Shown piece by piece: positions 27,542 through 37,369 of a stretch of 64,000 nt of DNA. Source of the stretch: Mucilaginibacter xinganensis. GTDB lineage: Bacteria > Bacteroidota > Bacteroidia > Sphingobacteriales > Sphingobacteriaceae. The notes beneath the pieces were generated by a model. The model did not search any database. It had not been told where the DNA came from and worked only from the letters and a program-made list of their open reading frames with translations. The position numbers and the translations under genes were made by a program. How positions within the stretch are numbered: position 1 is the stretch's first letter; each line of letters begins with the position of its first letter. Location: positions 682,001-746,000 of the forward strand of contig NZ_CP022743.1 of assembly GCF_002257585.1 (NCBI RefSeq), in the 5' to 3' direction.

Positions 27542-29656
27542 CTAAAATTTTACCCCCATGTTCCAGAACATAAATGCCCATTTATCTACCTGTCCGCTTA
27601 TTACCTGCTCGGTGCTCTGTCCGGCACCATGTCCGGCCTTGGTTTCAATGCGGATAATGGTTGGTGCGGAGCCTTTTTGGCTTTCCTGCAATCGCGCAGC
27701 AAATTTAAATGAATGCGCAGGCACTACGCGGTCATCATGATCGGCGGTGGTAACCATGGTTGCAGGATAGTCGGCTGGTTTTAGCGCGTGGTATGGTGAA
27801 TAATTATAGAGGTATTCAAACATTTCCTTGCTGTCTTCTGCTGTGCCGTAATCATAACTCCAGCCTGCGCCCGCAGTAAACTGGTTGTAGCGCAGCATAT
27901 CCATAACGCCAACTGCCGGGAAGGCAACCTTGCACAGGTCGGGCCGCTGGGCCATCACTGCGCCAATCAATAAGCCTCCGTTTGATCCGCCCGAGATAGC
28001 CAGGTAATCTTTAGACGTGTATTTATTTTTGATGAGGTACTCAGCAGCTGCAATAAAATCGTCGAACACGTTTTGCTTCTTCATTTTTATGCCTGCCTTG
28101 TGCCATTTTTCGCCATACTCGCCGCCGCCACGCAGGTTGGGTACCGCATAAATGCCGCCATGTTCCAGTAATATGATGTTAGAGGTGCTGAAAGCCGGGG
28201 TAAGGTTAACACCAAACCCGCCATAGGCATAAAGTAACAATGGGTTTTTACCATTCATTACAGTGCCTTTTTTATAAGTGATCAGCATCGGGATCTTTGT
28301 TCCGTCTTTCGATTTATAGAATACCTGCTTGCTCTCGTATTTTTCAGGATCAAACTGTACGCCCGATTTTTTATAAACGGTTGAAGTACCGGTGGCAATG
28401 TCATATTTAAAGATGGTGCCAGGGTAAACGTAGTTTGTAAAGGTATAATAAGTCTCTTTTTCTTCCTGTTTGGTGCCGAAGCCGCTTGCCGTACCTATTG
28501 ATGGCAGGTTGATGGTCCGCTCCAGTTTGCCGTCCATATTGTACTGTTGAACAAACGAGGTAGCATCTTTAAGGTATTCGGCAAAGATCTTTCCGCCGCC
28601 GGTGGTGGCGCTCAGTACATCGGCCGTAGCCGGGATCAGGTCTTTCCAGTTGACAGGTTTCGGGTCGGCGGCGTCAACGGTCACTATTTTAAAATTAGGT
28701 TCGTACAGGTTGGTCAAAATGTAAAGCTTGCTGCCAACATTGCCCAGTACGCTGTGCTGGTTATCAAAATTATCCACCAGGTTAATGATCAAACTGTTGG
28801 GATTGCTGAGGTCCTGGATGTAAAGTTCGTTTCCGGTGGTTTCTTTAGCTGCCGAGATAATTAAAAAACGTTCGTCTTCGGTTAAGCCGGCGCCAATATA
28901 TCGCCGTGGTGTTTTATCGCCCCCAAAAATCAAAACGTCTTCGGTTTGCGGTGTGCCCAGCTTATGGTAAAACAGCTTGTGGTACTGCGTTATGCCCGCC
29001 AGCTGGCTTCCTGCCTTAGGTTTGTCATAACTGCTGTAATAAAAACCTTCGTTGCCGCGCCAGGCTATCCCGCTAAATTTTATGTCGGTGAGGGTATCGC
29101 CCACTATACTTTTATCGGCAGTTTTTACAACAATCACCTTGCGCCAGTCGCTCCCGCCTTCCGACAATTGGTAAGCGGCCATGCTGCCGTCTTTGGTAAA
29201 GTCTATCCCCTGCAAAGAGGTGGTGCCATCGGTCGAGAATTTGTTGGGATCAAGAAACACCTCGGGTGCGCCATCGCCCACCTGCCGCCATAAAACCGAT
29301 TGCGCCTGCAAGCCATCATTTTTATAAAAGTAAGTGTATTTACCTTCTTTAAACGGGGCGCTGTATTTTTCGTAGTTCCATAATTGCTTTAACCGGGCGT
29401 GCATGGCATCGCGGTAAGGGATTTGCCCAAGGTAGGCCTGGGTAACCTTGTTTTCGGCTTCCACCCATGCCTTGGTATCTGCCGCGCGGTCGTCTTCCAG
29501 CCAGCGGTAAGGATCGGGCACCTTTGTGCCAAAATATGTATCAACAGTATCAACCTTTTTAGTTGTGGGGTAAGTTATAGTTTTCGTATTCATTTGTTGA
29601 GCAAAGGCAAAGCTGCAAAATAAAACAGCTGTAGATAAACAGGTAATCGTCTTCAT
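27542..29656 (-). CDS. prolyl oligopeptidase (S9A), secreted
   Basis: A 704-residue serine peptidase cutting short peptides after Pro. The N-terminal signal peptide (MKTITCLSTAVLFCSFAFA, then Q) points to the periplasm. A seven-bladed propeller (about residues 90-430; YPTTKKVDTVDTYFGTKVPDPYRWLED marks its start, split after TVD) precedes the alpha/beta-hydrolase domain. The catalytic Ser is in SGGSNGGLLIG (about residue 555), the Asp in TTADHDDRVVP and the His in KAGHGAGQ. Length matches the family. It is transcribed toward the SGNH hydrolase gene with a 55-nt gap. Confidence 0.96.
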   Translation of the reverse strand: MKTITCLSTAVLFCSFAFAQQMNTKTITYPTTKKVDTVDTYFGTKVPDPYRWLEDDRAADTKAWVEAENKVTQAYLGQIPYRDAMHARLKQLWNYEKYSAPFKEGKYTYFYKNDGLQAQSVLWRQVGDGAPEVFLDPNKFSTDGTTSLQGIDFTKDGSMAAYQLSEGGSDWRKVIVVKTADKSIVGDTLTDIKFSGIAWRGNEGFYYSSYDKPKAGSQLAGITQYHKLFYHKLGTPQTEDVLIFGGDKTPRRYIGAGLTEDERFLIISAAKETTGNELYIQDLSNPNSLIINLVDNFDNQHSVLGNVGSKLYILTNLYEPNFKIVTVDAADPKPVNWKDLIPATADVLSATTGGGKIFAEYLKDATSFVQQYNMDGKLERTINLPSIGTASGFGTKQEEKETYYTFTNYVYPGTIFKYDIATGTSTVYKKSGVQFDPEKYESKQVFYKSKDGTKIPMLITYKKGTVMNGKNPLLLYAYGGFGVNLTPAFSTSNIILLEHGGIYAVPNLRGGGEYGEKWHKAGIKMKKQNVFDDFIAAAEYLIKNKYTSKDYLAISGGSNGGLLIGAVMAQRPDLCKVAFPAVGVMDMLRYNQFTAGAGWSYDYGTAEDSKEMFEYLYNYSPYHALKPADYPATMVTTADHDDRVVPAHSFKFAARLQESQKGSAPTIIRIETKAGHGAGQSTEQVISGQVDKWAFMFWNMGVKF

Positions 29657-29774
29657 TGCAAAATTGTGGGTTAGTACGCTAAGGTAGTATTTTTTGAGGA
29701 AGTCTGAAAAGCATCACCCTGCTGAAATCCGGTTAATATTCAAACGGTCAGCATCCCGGATCAGGCAATCCCGC

Positions 29775-29839
29775 TGTAATACCTGTAATACTTGTAAAGG
29801 GGAATAACAAACGTAACAAGTTTTACAAAAGGTATTCCC
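29775..29839 (+). repeat. imperfect repeat element, copy 1 (upstream of molybdenum hydroxylase genes)
   Basis: This 65-bp stretch shares CCTGTAA, TGTAAAGGGG, TAACAA and GTTTTACA, in the same order, with 33897-33960. It contains self-complementary parts (GGGAATA at 29800-29806 and TATTCCC at 29833-29839; AATACC and GGTATT). It is the only notable content of the 357-bp spacer 29657-30013, which otherwise holds no gene. Confidence 0.55.
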
Positions 29840-30013
29840 GTCTGCTCTAAAGCATTGCTCTAATGGGCCTGTTGTACATGCAGATAGCTATAACCCGCTG
29901 AATAAAAGCATTATATAAAATAAGATATAACGATATTTTTGTAATTTGTTTGTTTCCGGCTCGCAGGTTAAAAAAAAATATCCCTAACTTGTACTACTAT
30001 AAAGCCGTTATTT

Positions 30014-30658
30014 ATGGAAGACGAAAAAGAGCACGCTTTGCCCGGAGCTGAACCGGAGGCGAAGGATAATTCACGCCGTAATTTCTTAAAGCAGAGCACC
30101 TTGCTAACTGCTATTGCACTTACACCCGCTGCTGCTGTTAAAGCCGCCGGCGCACATGTTGATGAAACTATAGCTGCAGCATTTGAAAAAATGCCCGTAA
30201 AAATGGAGGTAAACGGGGTAACGCACAGCCTTTCGGTTGAGCCGCGTGCTACCCTGCTTGATATTTTACGGGAACAGCTTGACCTTACCGGTACCAAAAA
30301 AGGCTGCGACCATGGCCAGTGCGGTGCCTGTACCGTACATGTTGACGGGCAAAGGGTTAACAGCTGCCTAACCCTGGGCGTAATGGCCAGCGGTAAAAAA
30401 ATAACTACTATTGAAGGGCTTGCCAAAGGCGATGAGCTGCACCCCATGCAGGAGGCGTTCTTAAAGCATGACGGTTTCCAGTGTGGTTATTGTACGCCGG
30501 GACAGATTATGTCGGCAGTGGCTTGTATCCGCGAGGGGCATGCCAATTCAGAAACCGAAATAAGGGAATATATGAGCGGTAACATCTGCCGTTGCGGGGC
30601 TTATCCAAACATTGTGAACGCTATACAGGAAGTTAAGGAAGGAGGGCAGGCCGTATGA
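30014..30658 (+). CDS. 2Fe-2S subunit of Tat-exported aldehyde/xanthine-type molybdenum hydroxylase
   Basis: A 214-residue small subunit of the PaoA/YagT type. The N-terminus holds a twin-arginine signal (SRRNFLKQ, residues 20-27, then a hydrophobic stretch), so the assembled enzyme is probably exported to the periplasm. The plant-ferredoxin-like cluster is bound by CDHGQCGACTVHVDG plus a later Cys. The second cluster is bound by FQCGYCTPGQ and ICRCGAYPNI. It is the first gene of an operon; its stop overlaps the next start (ATGA at 30655-30658). The substrate is likely an aldehyde or N-heterocycle and cannot be told from sequence. Confidence 0.93.
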   Translation: MEDEKEHALPGAEPEAKDNSRRNFLKQSTLLTAIALTPAAAVKAAGAHVDETIAAAFEKMPVKMEVNGVTHSLSVEPRATLLDILREQLDLTGTKKGCDHGQCGACTVHVDGQRVNSCLTLGVMASGKKITTIEGLAKGDELHPMQEAFLKHDGFQCGYCTPGQIMSAVACIREGHANSETEIREYMSGNICRCGAYPNIVNAIQEVKEGGQAV

Positions 30659-31635
30659 AACAGTTTCAATACACCCGGGCACAAACACAGCAAAGCGCTT
30701 TAGAGGCCATTGCCAAACCCGGTACAAAAATAATAGCAGGAGGTACTAACCTAATCGACCTGATGAAACGCGGGGTTACCGCGCCTGATAAGCTGGTGGA
30801 TATTACTCATCTGCCATTAAAAAATATCAGCACTACCAAAACAGGGATCCATATTGGTGCCCTGGCCCTGAACAGCGCGGTATCAGAAAATAGTTTGGTA
30901 CTTGAAAAACAGCCGCTGTTAAGTATGGCGTTAAAGGCAGGTGCATCGCCGCAACTGCGCAATATGGCCACGGTGGGCGGAAACATGATGCAGCGCACCC
31001 GCTGTACTTATTTTTACGACACCACCATGCCCTGCAACAAGCGTGCACCCGGTAGCGGCTGCGGAGCAATGGAAGGAATTAACCGCATGCATGCTATTTT
31101 TGGCGCCAGCGATAAATGTATAGCCGTAAACCCAAGCGATATGAGCGTAGGTTTGGCTGCGCTGGATGCCGTAGCCATTATAGCCGGTAAAAAAGGCGAA
31201 CGAAGAATTCCTTTTACAGAATTTCACCGCCTGCCAGGTGAACATCCGGAGCTGGACAACCATTTAGCCGCCGGCGAGATGATTACGGGGATAGAGATTC
31301 CGGATAATAATTTTGCGAAGAACAGCTACTACCTGAAGGTGCGCGACAGGCAATCATACGCTTTTGCGCTGGTATCGGTCGCAGCAGCTTTAGATATCAG
31401 TAACGGAACGATAAAGAATGCAAGGCTTGCAATGGGCGGCGTGGCGCATAAACCATGGCGTTTATTTGATGCCGAGAAATCGCTGATAGGCAAACCCGCT
31501 ACCGAAGAAAGCTTTAAGCAGGCCGCACAGATAGCCATGCAGGGCGCCAAAGGCTACCAGTATAATTCGTTTAAATTAAAGCTGGCCCCGGCCACCATTA
31601 CCGAAGCGCTGAAACATGCAGCAGGACTGGTTTAA
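30655..31635 (+). CDS. FAD-binding subunit of the molybdenum hydroxylase
   Basis: A 326-residue PaoB/YagS-type subunit. IIAGGTNLIDLMKRG (about residue 25) and ATVGGNMMQRTRC (about residue 103) bind FAD. Like PaoB it carries extra Cys residues around RTRCTYFY, MPCNKR, GSGCGAM and SDKCIAV, which fit an additional 4Fe-4S cluster. The CO-dehydrogenase-type C-terminal domain follows (SYAFALVSVAAALDI). It overlaps the FeS gene by 4 nt and is followed 79 nt later by the molybdopterin subunit. Confidence 0.93.
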   Translation: MKQFQYTRAQTQQSALEAIAKPGTKIIAGGTNLIDLMKRGVTAPDKLVDITHLPLKNISTTKTGIHIGALALNSAVSENSLVLEKQPLLSMALKAGASPQLRNMATVGGNMMQRTRCTYFYDTTMPCNKRAPGSGCGAMEGINRMHAIFGASDKCIAVNPSDMSVGLAALDAVAIIAGKKGERRIPFTEFHRLPGEHPELDNHLAAGEMITGIEIPDNNFAKNSYYLKVRDRQSYAFALVSVAAALDISNGTIKNARLAMGGVAHKPWRLFDAEKSLIGKPATEESFKQAAQIAMQGAKGYQYNSFKLKLAPATITEALKHAAGLV

Positions 31636-31714
31636 GTTGAAGCTGCCGCAAGGGTTGGGAAGGTAATTCAGCCTGGCCCCTACAGGCCCAATTAACCATT
31701 GAACAAATGAACTA

Positions 31715-33877
31715 ATGAAGGATCAAATAAATAAACCATCCTCTTCTGCCGGAATGAGCCGGATTGATGGCCGGCTAAAAGTTACCGGTGCCGCAAGGTA
31801 TTCTGCAGAGTTTACGCCCGCCGGAATGGTTTATGGCGTATTGGTGGGAAGTACCATAACAAAGGGTACTATAAGAGCTATAGATACCAAAACTGCCGAA
31901 CGGGCACCGGGTGTTTTAAAGGTGATCACTTACTTAAATTCGCCAAAAATAGCCGGGTACCAGGTTGAGGCCGGAAAGCCCGAGCCTGCTAAGGGAACCT
32001 ATAAATTATTTTATAACAACAAGATTCTGTTTAACGGGCAGCCCATAGCTGTTGTTGTTGCCGATACCTTTGAGCGTGCTTTATTCGCTGCATCGTTAGT
32101 TAAGGCGCAATATAGTGCTGATGGGCACCATACCAATTTAATAGACAACACTGCTAAAGCTTTTGCTGCCGAAGGTGACGGCACCACCAAACGCGGAACG
32201 GAAGACGCCTGGAAAACGGCTCCTGTAAAATTGGAGCAGGAATACGTTATCCCTTCTGAAGTGCACAGCCCGATGGAGTTGCATGCCATTATAGCCAAAT
32301 GGGACGCAGAGGACAAGTTAACCGTGTGGACAAAAACCCAGGGCGTACAGGATACCCGCGATGGTATTGCCACCATATTTAAACTCCCTAAAGAAAATAT
32401 CCAGGTAAATTCAAAATTTGTGGGTGGTGCATTTGGCAGCGCGCTGCAGGTTTGGCCACACGAAGTTGCCGCAATTTTAGCAGCAAAGGTGGTTAAGCGC
32501 CCCGTAAAGTTGTTGCTGGCAAGGGCGGATATGTTTACTTCGGTGGGTTATCGTCCATATACCTGGCAAAAAATAGGCATCGGGGCTACAAAAGATGGCA
32601 AGCTGGTAGGCATTACTCACCATGCTATTGGGCAAACATCAACTTATGAGGATTTTAACGAGGGGCCGATAGGGGTTAGCCGCACTACCTACGCCTGCCC
32701 CAACGTAAATACCAATTATAAAATAGCTGCGCTTGACATTGGTTCGCCAACATGGATGCGTGGCCCCGGTGAGGCAACGGGCGCTTTTGCGCTGGAGTCG
32801 GCACTGGATGAGCTGTCGTACCAGCTGGAAATGGACCCGGTTGAGCTTCGTCTGAAGAACTATGCTGAAACAGAACCGGAAAGCGGCAAACCATACTCCA
32901 GTAAATATTTAAACGAGGCCTATAAATTAGGTGCAGAAGGGATTGGCTGGAACAACCGCAAGTCAAAACCTGCATCCGCCATAAAAGATGGCTGGCTGGT
33001 GGGCTATGGAATGGGTGGCGGGATGTTTGGCGCTTATCGCGATAAAGCGGCTGCCCGTGCAATTGTTACCGATAACGGCATCCTTACCCTGCAAACTGCA
33101 GTTAGCGATATTGGCCCCGGTACAGGTACCGCCATGGTAGCTATAGCCGCAGAGGTAATGGGCATCCCGGCAGAGCGGATCAGGTTTGAAATGGGCGACT
33201 CCTCCCTGCCGCAGGCACCCAGCCAGGGTGGTTCGGCAACTACAGCTACGGTTGGCTCGGCTGTTTTCCAGGCTTGTACCGACCTGAAAGAAAGCTTTCA
33301 AAAATTAATAGGCAACGGCGGAACGGATCATCCTGATTACGCCGCAGTATTAAAAAAACATAACCTGCCAAAACTTGAGGCAACAGCAGCTTCAAGCGGT
33401 GGAACAGAACGTGATAAATATGCCATGTATTCCTGGTCCGTTCATTACATAAAAGTGCTGGTACACCCTTCAACAGGGGTGGTTAAAATTGATAAAGCGG
33501 TTTGTGTAGCTGATTCGGGCCATATTGTGAGCCCTAAAACCGCACGCAGCCAGATAGTAGGCGGCGCCATAGGCGGCATAGGCATGGCATTGATGGAAGA
33601 AATGGTGATAGATGACCGCTATGGAAAAATAGTGAACAGCAACTTTGCCGATTACCACGTTCCGGTTAACGCGGATATCCCGCAGATTGAAGCAATTTTT
33701 GTGAACAAACCCGATCCCTATATTAACCCTATGGGTGCAAAAGGAATGGGTGAGATTGCGTTGATAGGAATGGCGGCGGCAGTGGCAAACGCGGTGTATA
33801 ACGCCACAGGCAAGCGGGTAAGGGAACTGCCTATTACCCCCGATAAGCTGATAGGAATGGATCTGGAGCTGAGTTAG
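31715..33877 (+). CDS. molybdopterin-binding catalytic subunit, copy 1
   Basis: A 720-residue PaoC/XdhB-type large subunit. SRIDGRLKVTGAARYSAE opens the family fold. Molybdopterin contacts lie in VGGAFGSALQVWPHE (about residue 232), WMRGPGEATGAFALE (about residue 345) and GPGTGTAMVAIAAE (about residue 467). The conserved active-site Glu is in GAKGMGEIALIG near the C-terminus. There is no signal peptide; export would be by piggyback on the Tat signal of the FeS subunit. A closely similar second copy follows. No XdhC/PaoD-type maturation factor is in the window. Confidence 0.93.
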   Translation: MKDQINKPSSSAGMSRIDGRLKVTGAARYSAEFTPAGMVYGVLVGSTITKGTIRAIDTKTAERAPGVLKVITYLNSPKIAGYQVEAGKPEPAKGTYKLFYNNKILFNGQPIAVVVADTFERALFAASLVKAQYSADGHHTNLIDNTAKAFAAEGDGTTKRGTEDAWKTAPVKLEQEYVIPSEVHSPMELHAIIAKWDAEDKLTVWTKTQGVQDTRDGIATIFKLPKENIQVNSKFVGGAFGSALQVWPHEVAAILAAKVVKRPVKLLLARADMFTSVGYRPYTWQKIGIGATKDGKLVGITHHAIGQTSTYEDFNEGPIGVSRTTYACPNVNTNYKIAALDIGSPTWMRGPGEATGAFALESALDELSYQLEMDPVELRLKNYAETEPESGKPYSSKYLNEAYKLGAEGIGWNNRKSKPASAIKDGWLVGYGMGGGMFGAYRDKAAARAIVTDNGILTLQTAVSDIGPGTGTAMVAIAAEVMGIPAERIRFEMGDSSLPQAPSQGGSATTATVGSAVFQACTDLKESFQKLIGNGGTDHPDYAAVLKKHNLPKLEATAASSGGTERDKYAMYSWSVHYIKVLVHPSTGVVKIDKAVCVADSGHIVSPKTARSQIVGGAIGGIGMALMEEMVIDDRYGKIVNSNFADYHVPVNADIPQIEAIFVNKPDPYINPMGAKGMGEIALIGMAAAVANAVYNATGKRVRELPITPDKLIGMDLELS

Positions 33878-33896
33878 CTAAGGTGATGGCGGTTGC

Positions 33897-33960
33897 TGTT
33901 ATGCCTGTAACGACTGTAAAGGGGTGTAACAACTATTACAGGTTTTACAGTACTTAACCT
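33897..33960 (+). repeat. imperfect repeat element, copy 2 (before the second molybdopterin subunit)
   Basis: Related to 29775-29839. CCTGTAA (33904-33910) is complementary to TTACAGG (33936-33942), and ACTGTAAA (33913-33920) to TTTACAGT (33944-33951). The order A-B-A'-B' would give a pseudoknot or two alternative hairpins in RNA. It begins 19 nt after the first large-subunit stop and lies 52 nt before the second large-subunit start. Confidence 0.55.
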
Positions 33961-34011
33961 GCCGGCAATATTAAAAGTTTAATTGTTCTACCCCTTATAG
34001 TTAATATAGGT

Positions 34012-36135
34012 ATGGAAAATCAAATAGTAAGCAATACTGAAGGATTAAGCCGTGTTGATGGCCGTTTAAAGGTAACCGGCAAAGCCAAATATTCTGCAGA
34101 GTATAGTGTCAAAGGGCTGATTTATGGTGTGCTGGTAGGCAGTACCGTTACCAAAGGCAGCCTTAAAACCATCGATACAAAAAAGGCAGAGGGCGCCCCG
34201 GGCGTACTTTCTGTGCTTACCTATTTAAATGCACCCAAAGTTCCGGGTTATCAAACAGATACGCCGCCGCCAAAGGGGCCTTTAAAGATCTTTTATAACG
34301 ATCAGATCTATTTTAACGGGCAGCCCATTGCGCTGGTGATTGCCGATACCTTTGAGCGGGCCTTATTTGCTGCATCGCTGGTAAGCGCAACCTATAACAC
34401 TGATGTGCACCAAACTGACCTGAAGGCAAATATTGCCAATGGTTTTGCGCCAGGCAAGGGAAAAGATTATGTAAAAGGGCAGGAAGATGCCTGGAAATCG
34501 GCCCCTGTAAAGGTTGAGCAGGAATACATTATCCCTACCGAAGTACACAACCCAATGGAACTGCATGCCATTATAGCCCGCTGGGATGCCGACGATAAAA
34601 TAACCGTTTGGGATAAAACGCAGGGGGTAAAATCAACCCAGCGAACCATAGCACAGGCTTTTAAACTAGCCCCCGAAAATGTGCAGGTTAACTCGCCGTT
34701 TGTTGGTGGTGCATTTGGTGCTGCCTTACGCACCTGGCCGCATGAAATTGCTGCGGTATTAGCCTCAAAAGCAGTCGGCAAACCCGTTAAACTGGTGCTG
34801 AGCCGTGCCGACATGTTTACCGCAGTTGGTTACCGCCCCCATACCTGGCAAAAGGTTGGTATTGGCGCAACCGCCGATGGCAAGTTTACAGGTATCACCC
34901 ATGAGGCCGCCGGGCAAACATCCACCTATGAAGATTTTACCGAAGGCGTAGTGAATATCAGCCAGCTGATGTATGCCTGCCCCAATGTAAATACAAAATA
35001 CAGGATCGTATCGCTCAATGTAAATGTGCCTACCCCTATGCGCGGTCCCGGTGAAGCTACCGGCGCCTTTGCGCTGGAGTGTGCCGTTGATGAGCTTTCG
35101 TACGCGCTAAACATAGACCCGATAGAGCTGCGCAATAAAAACCATGCAGATACCGATCCTTTGAGCGGTAAGCCTTATTCGAGCAAGTTTTTAAGTGAGG
35201 CCTATAAAATTGGTGCCGAAAAGATTGGCTGGAGCAACCGGAAGCAACAGCCCGGCTCGTTAACCGAAAAGGGATGGCTTACCGGGTATGGTATGGCAGC
35301 CGGCATGTTTGGTGCTTATCGCAGTTCGGCGACGGTAACCGCCAGGATGATGGCCGATGGTACCCTGGTATTGCAAACGGCAGTAACAGATATTGGCCCC
35401 GGTACCGGTACTGCAATGACATCGGTTGCTGCTGATGCAATGGGCATCCCCGCCAGTAAGATCAGGGTTGACCTCGGCGATTCGTCCCTGCCGCCATCGC
35501 CAACACAGGGCGGTTCGCAGGTAACGTCAACGGTGGGTTCGGCGGTACACGATGCCTGCCTGGAGCTGAAAGAGAAATTTAAAACCCTTGCCGGCACCGG
35601 TGACGCTACCAATTACACACAAATTTTAAAACAGCAAAATCTGGAAAAGCTGGAGGTAACCACTGCATCAAAGGCTAACGCGGATATGAGCAAATATGCT
35701 TCGTACTCGTGGTCCGTCCATTTTATGAAGGTACTGGTACATCCCGCTACCGGTGTGGTAAAAATTGACAAGGCCATTTCTGTTGCCGATGCAGGTACCA
35801 TTATCAGCGCTAAAACAGCCCGCAGCCAAATGATTGGCGGCACCATTATGGGTACAGGTATGGCCCTGATGGAAGAAGCCATTATAGATCATAGATACGG
35901 CCGCCTGGTAAATAATAACTTTGTCGACTACCACGTACCGGTACAAGCCGATATTCCGCAGGTTGAGGCCTACTTTGTAAATAAACCCGATCCGGTGATA
36001 AACCCCATAGGTGCAAAAGGAATGGGCGAGATAGCAACAATAGGAGTAGCCGCAGCTATAGCCAATGCCGTTTACAATGCCACCGGTAAACGGGTACGGG
36101 ATTTGCCTATTACTCCGGATAAGTTGCTGGCGTAG
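34012..36135 (+). CDS. molybdopterin-binding catalytic subunit, copy 2 (tandem paralogue)
   Basis: A 707-residue large subunit colinear with copy 1 over its whole length, most positions being identical by eye (for example FNGQPIA, ADTFERALFAASLV, VGGAFG, MRGPGEATGAFALE). The active-site Glu in GAKGMGEIATIG is kept, so both copies look functional. Differences concentrate around residues 80-90 (PPPKGPLKIFYN) and in the loop before the first metal-pterin motif, which may alter substrate choice. It shares the single FeS and FAD subunits, or is expressed separately, since a repeat element lies in the 134-nt gap. Confidence 0.92.
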   Translation: MENQIVSNTEGLSRVDGRLKVTGKAKYSAEYSVKGLIYGVLVGSTVTKGSLKTIDTKKAEGAPGVLSVLTYLNAPKVPGYQTDTPPPKGPLKIFYNDQIYFNGQPIALVIADTFERALFAASLVSATYNTDVHQTDLKANIANGFAPGKGKDYVKGQEDAWKSAPVKVEQEYIIPTEVHNPMELHAIIARWDADDKITVWDKTQGVKSTQRTIAQAFKLAPENVQVNSPFVGGAFGAALRTWPHEIAAVLASKAVGKPVKLVLSRADMFTAVGYRPHTWQKVGIGATADGKFTGITHEAAGQTSTYEDFTEGVVNISQLMYACPNVNTKYRIVSLNVNVPTPMRGPGEATGAFALECAVDELSYALNIDPIELRNKNHADTDPLSGKPYSSKFLSEAYKIGAEKIGWSNRKQQPGSLTEKGWLTGYGMAAGMFGAYRSSATVTARMMADGTLVLQTAVTDIGPGTGTAMTSVAADAMGIPASKIRVDLGDSSLPPSPTQGGSQVTSTVGSAVHDACLELKEKFKTLAGTGDATNYTQILKQQNLEKLEVTTASKANADMSKYASYSWSVHFMKVLVHPATGVVKIDKAISVADAGTIISAKTARSQMIGGTIMGTGMALMEEAIIDHRYGRLVNNNFVDYHVPVQADIPQVEAYFVNKPDPVINPIGAKGMGEIATIGVAAAIANAVYNATGKRVRDLPITPDKLLA

Positions 36136-36199
36136 GTTGGAGTTGTTGTAACGGTTGTAGAAGTTGAAACAGGTGGTGTTTTACGCTTAGACGCGCTGG

Positions 36200-37369
36200 T
36201 TAAAATGCTCCGCTCGATCCGCCTCCGCCAAAATCACCTCCGCCAAATTTTACATTGTCATTTGCAGGGGCTGCCGGGGCATGGGAGAAAGTTTCAGCCA
36301 CAATAAGCGATTCAATTTTTAGCTGATCTGCCAGCATTACTTCATCCGGTTCGGCATAGGTAAAGCCGTGTTTGGGCGTTTTTAGATATTTTATTACTGC
36401 ATACACCAGGGCGATCAGAATTACCCCGGCAAGGGTCAGCATTACATCAGTTGGCAGTATGTGGTAGTAGGTGCGGAAGGTTATAGCCGCTGCCGTAACC
36501 ATAATGAGGCCCATCCGCAGCAGGATCACACTTTTGTTTTTAATGCCAAATGCTATGCAAATGAGCGGCATTCCCATTGTCCAGATCCAGAAAACTATTC
36601 CAAAAGCAACGGGCCCTGCCTGGTGCATCATTTCGGCGCTTAGTGTTTGTATTACATAATAATTACCGGAAGCATACAGGGCCGCCGGGCCTACCACCTG
36701 TAAAATAACCAGGCTGTTAGCGTAATTGATGCACGCTATATGTGTATCGTATTTGCGGGCCAGCCAATATACTGTGGCAGCGGCCAGCATCATCATAAAT
36801 GGTGCGGTTGATAAGCCAGCCGGTACTATTTTTATCCATACAAAAAACAAAAATGCGAAAAATGAAATGCAGCAAACTGCAGTGACAAGCATGTCGGCAA
36901 AGCGGATGGTTAATCCAAGGGTTAGTAAAAAAATAAGTCCGGATAGTGGCAGGTAGTGTGTGCCATAGTTGTTATCCGACAGCATTATTCCGAACCCAAT
37001 GGAAAATAAACAGCCGGATATAAATAAAAGCGCATCATCAACGCCCGACCGGTAATGATTTTGACCATTAACCATAAGCTCCAACCCACCATAGCTCAGC
37101 AAGCCCAGGAAAAAGAACCAGCCAAAGCTTGTAATTATGTTCCCGCTGGCTGCCATCAGGCTTAACAAGCCATCGCCAAATGACATAATAACGCAGGTAA
37201 GTATGAACAAGCCAATGCGTACAAATATGTTTGGCGAATAAAAGCCCACCGGGTATTTTTGTGTGATGGCATCAAACTCAGCCTTGCTGATGTTGCCTTG
37301 CTGCAGATTTTTTTTAACCTCATCCCGTAAACGCAGGTTAGCCAGCCATGTTTTATTGTATGCTATCAT
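36200..37369 (-). CDS. multi-pass membrane protein, DUF2157-like
   Basis: A 389-residue product with about ten hydrophobic segments after a short soluble N-terminus (WLANLRLRDEVKKNLQQGNIS), a layout like DUF2157/DUF4401 proteins. The C-terminal tail is Gly-rich (GGGDFGGGGSSGAF). Function is unknown. Its start overlaps the stop of the upstream membrane gene by 4 nt (37366-37369), so the two are translationally coupled and probably form one membrane complex. Confidence 0.75.
   Translation of the reverse strand: MIAYNKTWLANLRLRDEVKKNLQQGNISKAEFDAITQKYPVGFYSPNIFVRIGLFILTCVIMSFGDGLLSLMAASGNIITSFGWFFFLGLLSYGGLELMVNGQNHYRSGVDDALLFISGCLFSIGFGIMLSDNNYGTHYLPLSGLIFLLTLGLTIRFADMLVTAVCCISFFAFLFFVWIKIVPAGLSTAPFMMMLAAATVYWLARKYDTHIACINYANSLVILQVVGPAALYASGNYYVIQTLSAEMMHQAGPVAFGIVFWIWTMGMPLICIAFGIKNKSVILLRMGLIMVTAAAITFRTYYHILPTDVMLTLAGVILIALVYAVIKYLKTPKHGFTYAEPDEVMLADQLKIESLIVAETFSHAPAAPANDNVKFGGGDFGGGGSSGAF

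Noticed and set aside
29968..30447. 159-codon minus-strand frame over the FeS-subunit gene
   Set aside because: The plus strand encodes an unmistakable 2Fe-2S protein; the antisense frame is Ser/Ala-rich shadow sequence.
36135..36186. Possible third copy of the repeat element (GTTGTTGTAACGGTTGTAG and following)
   Set aside because: Only short words agree, with large gaps; not separable from chance by eye.
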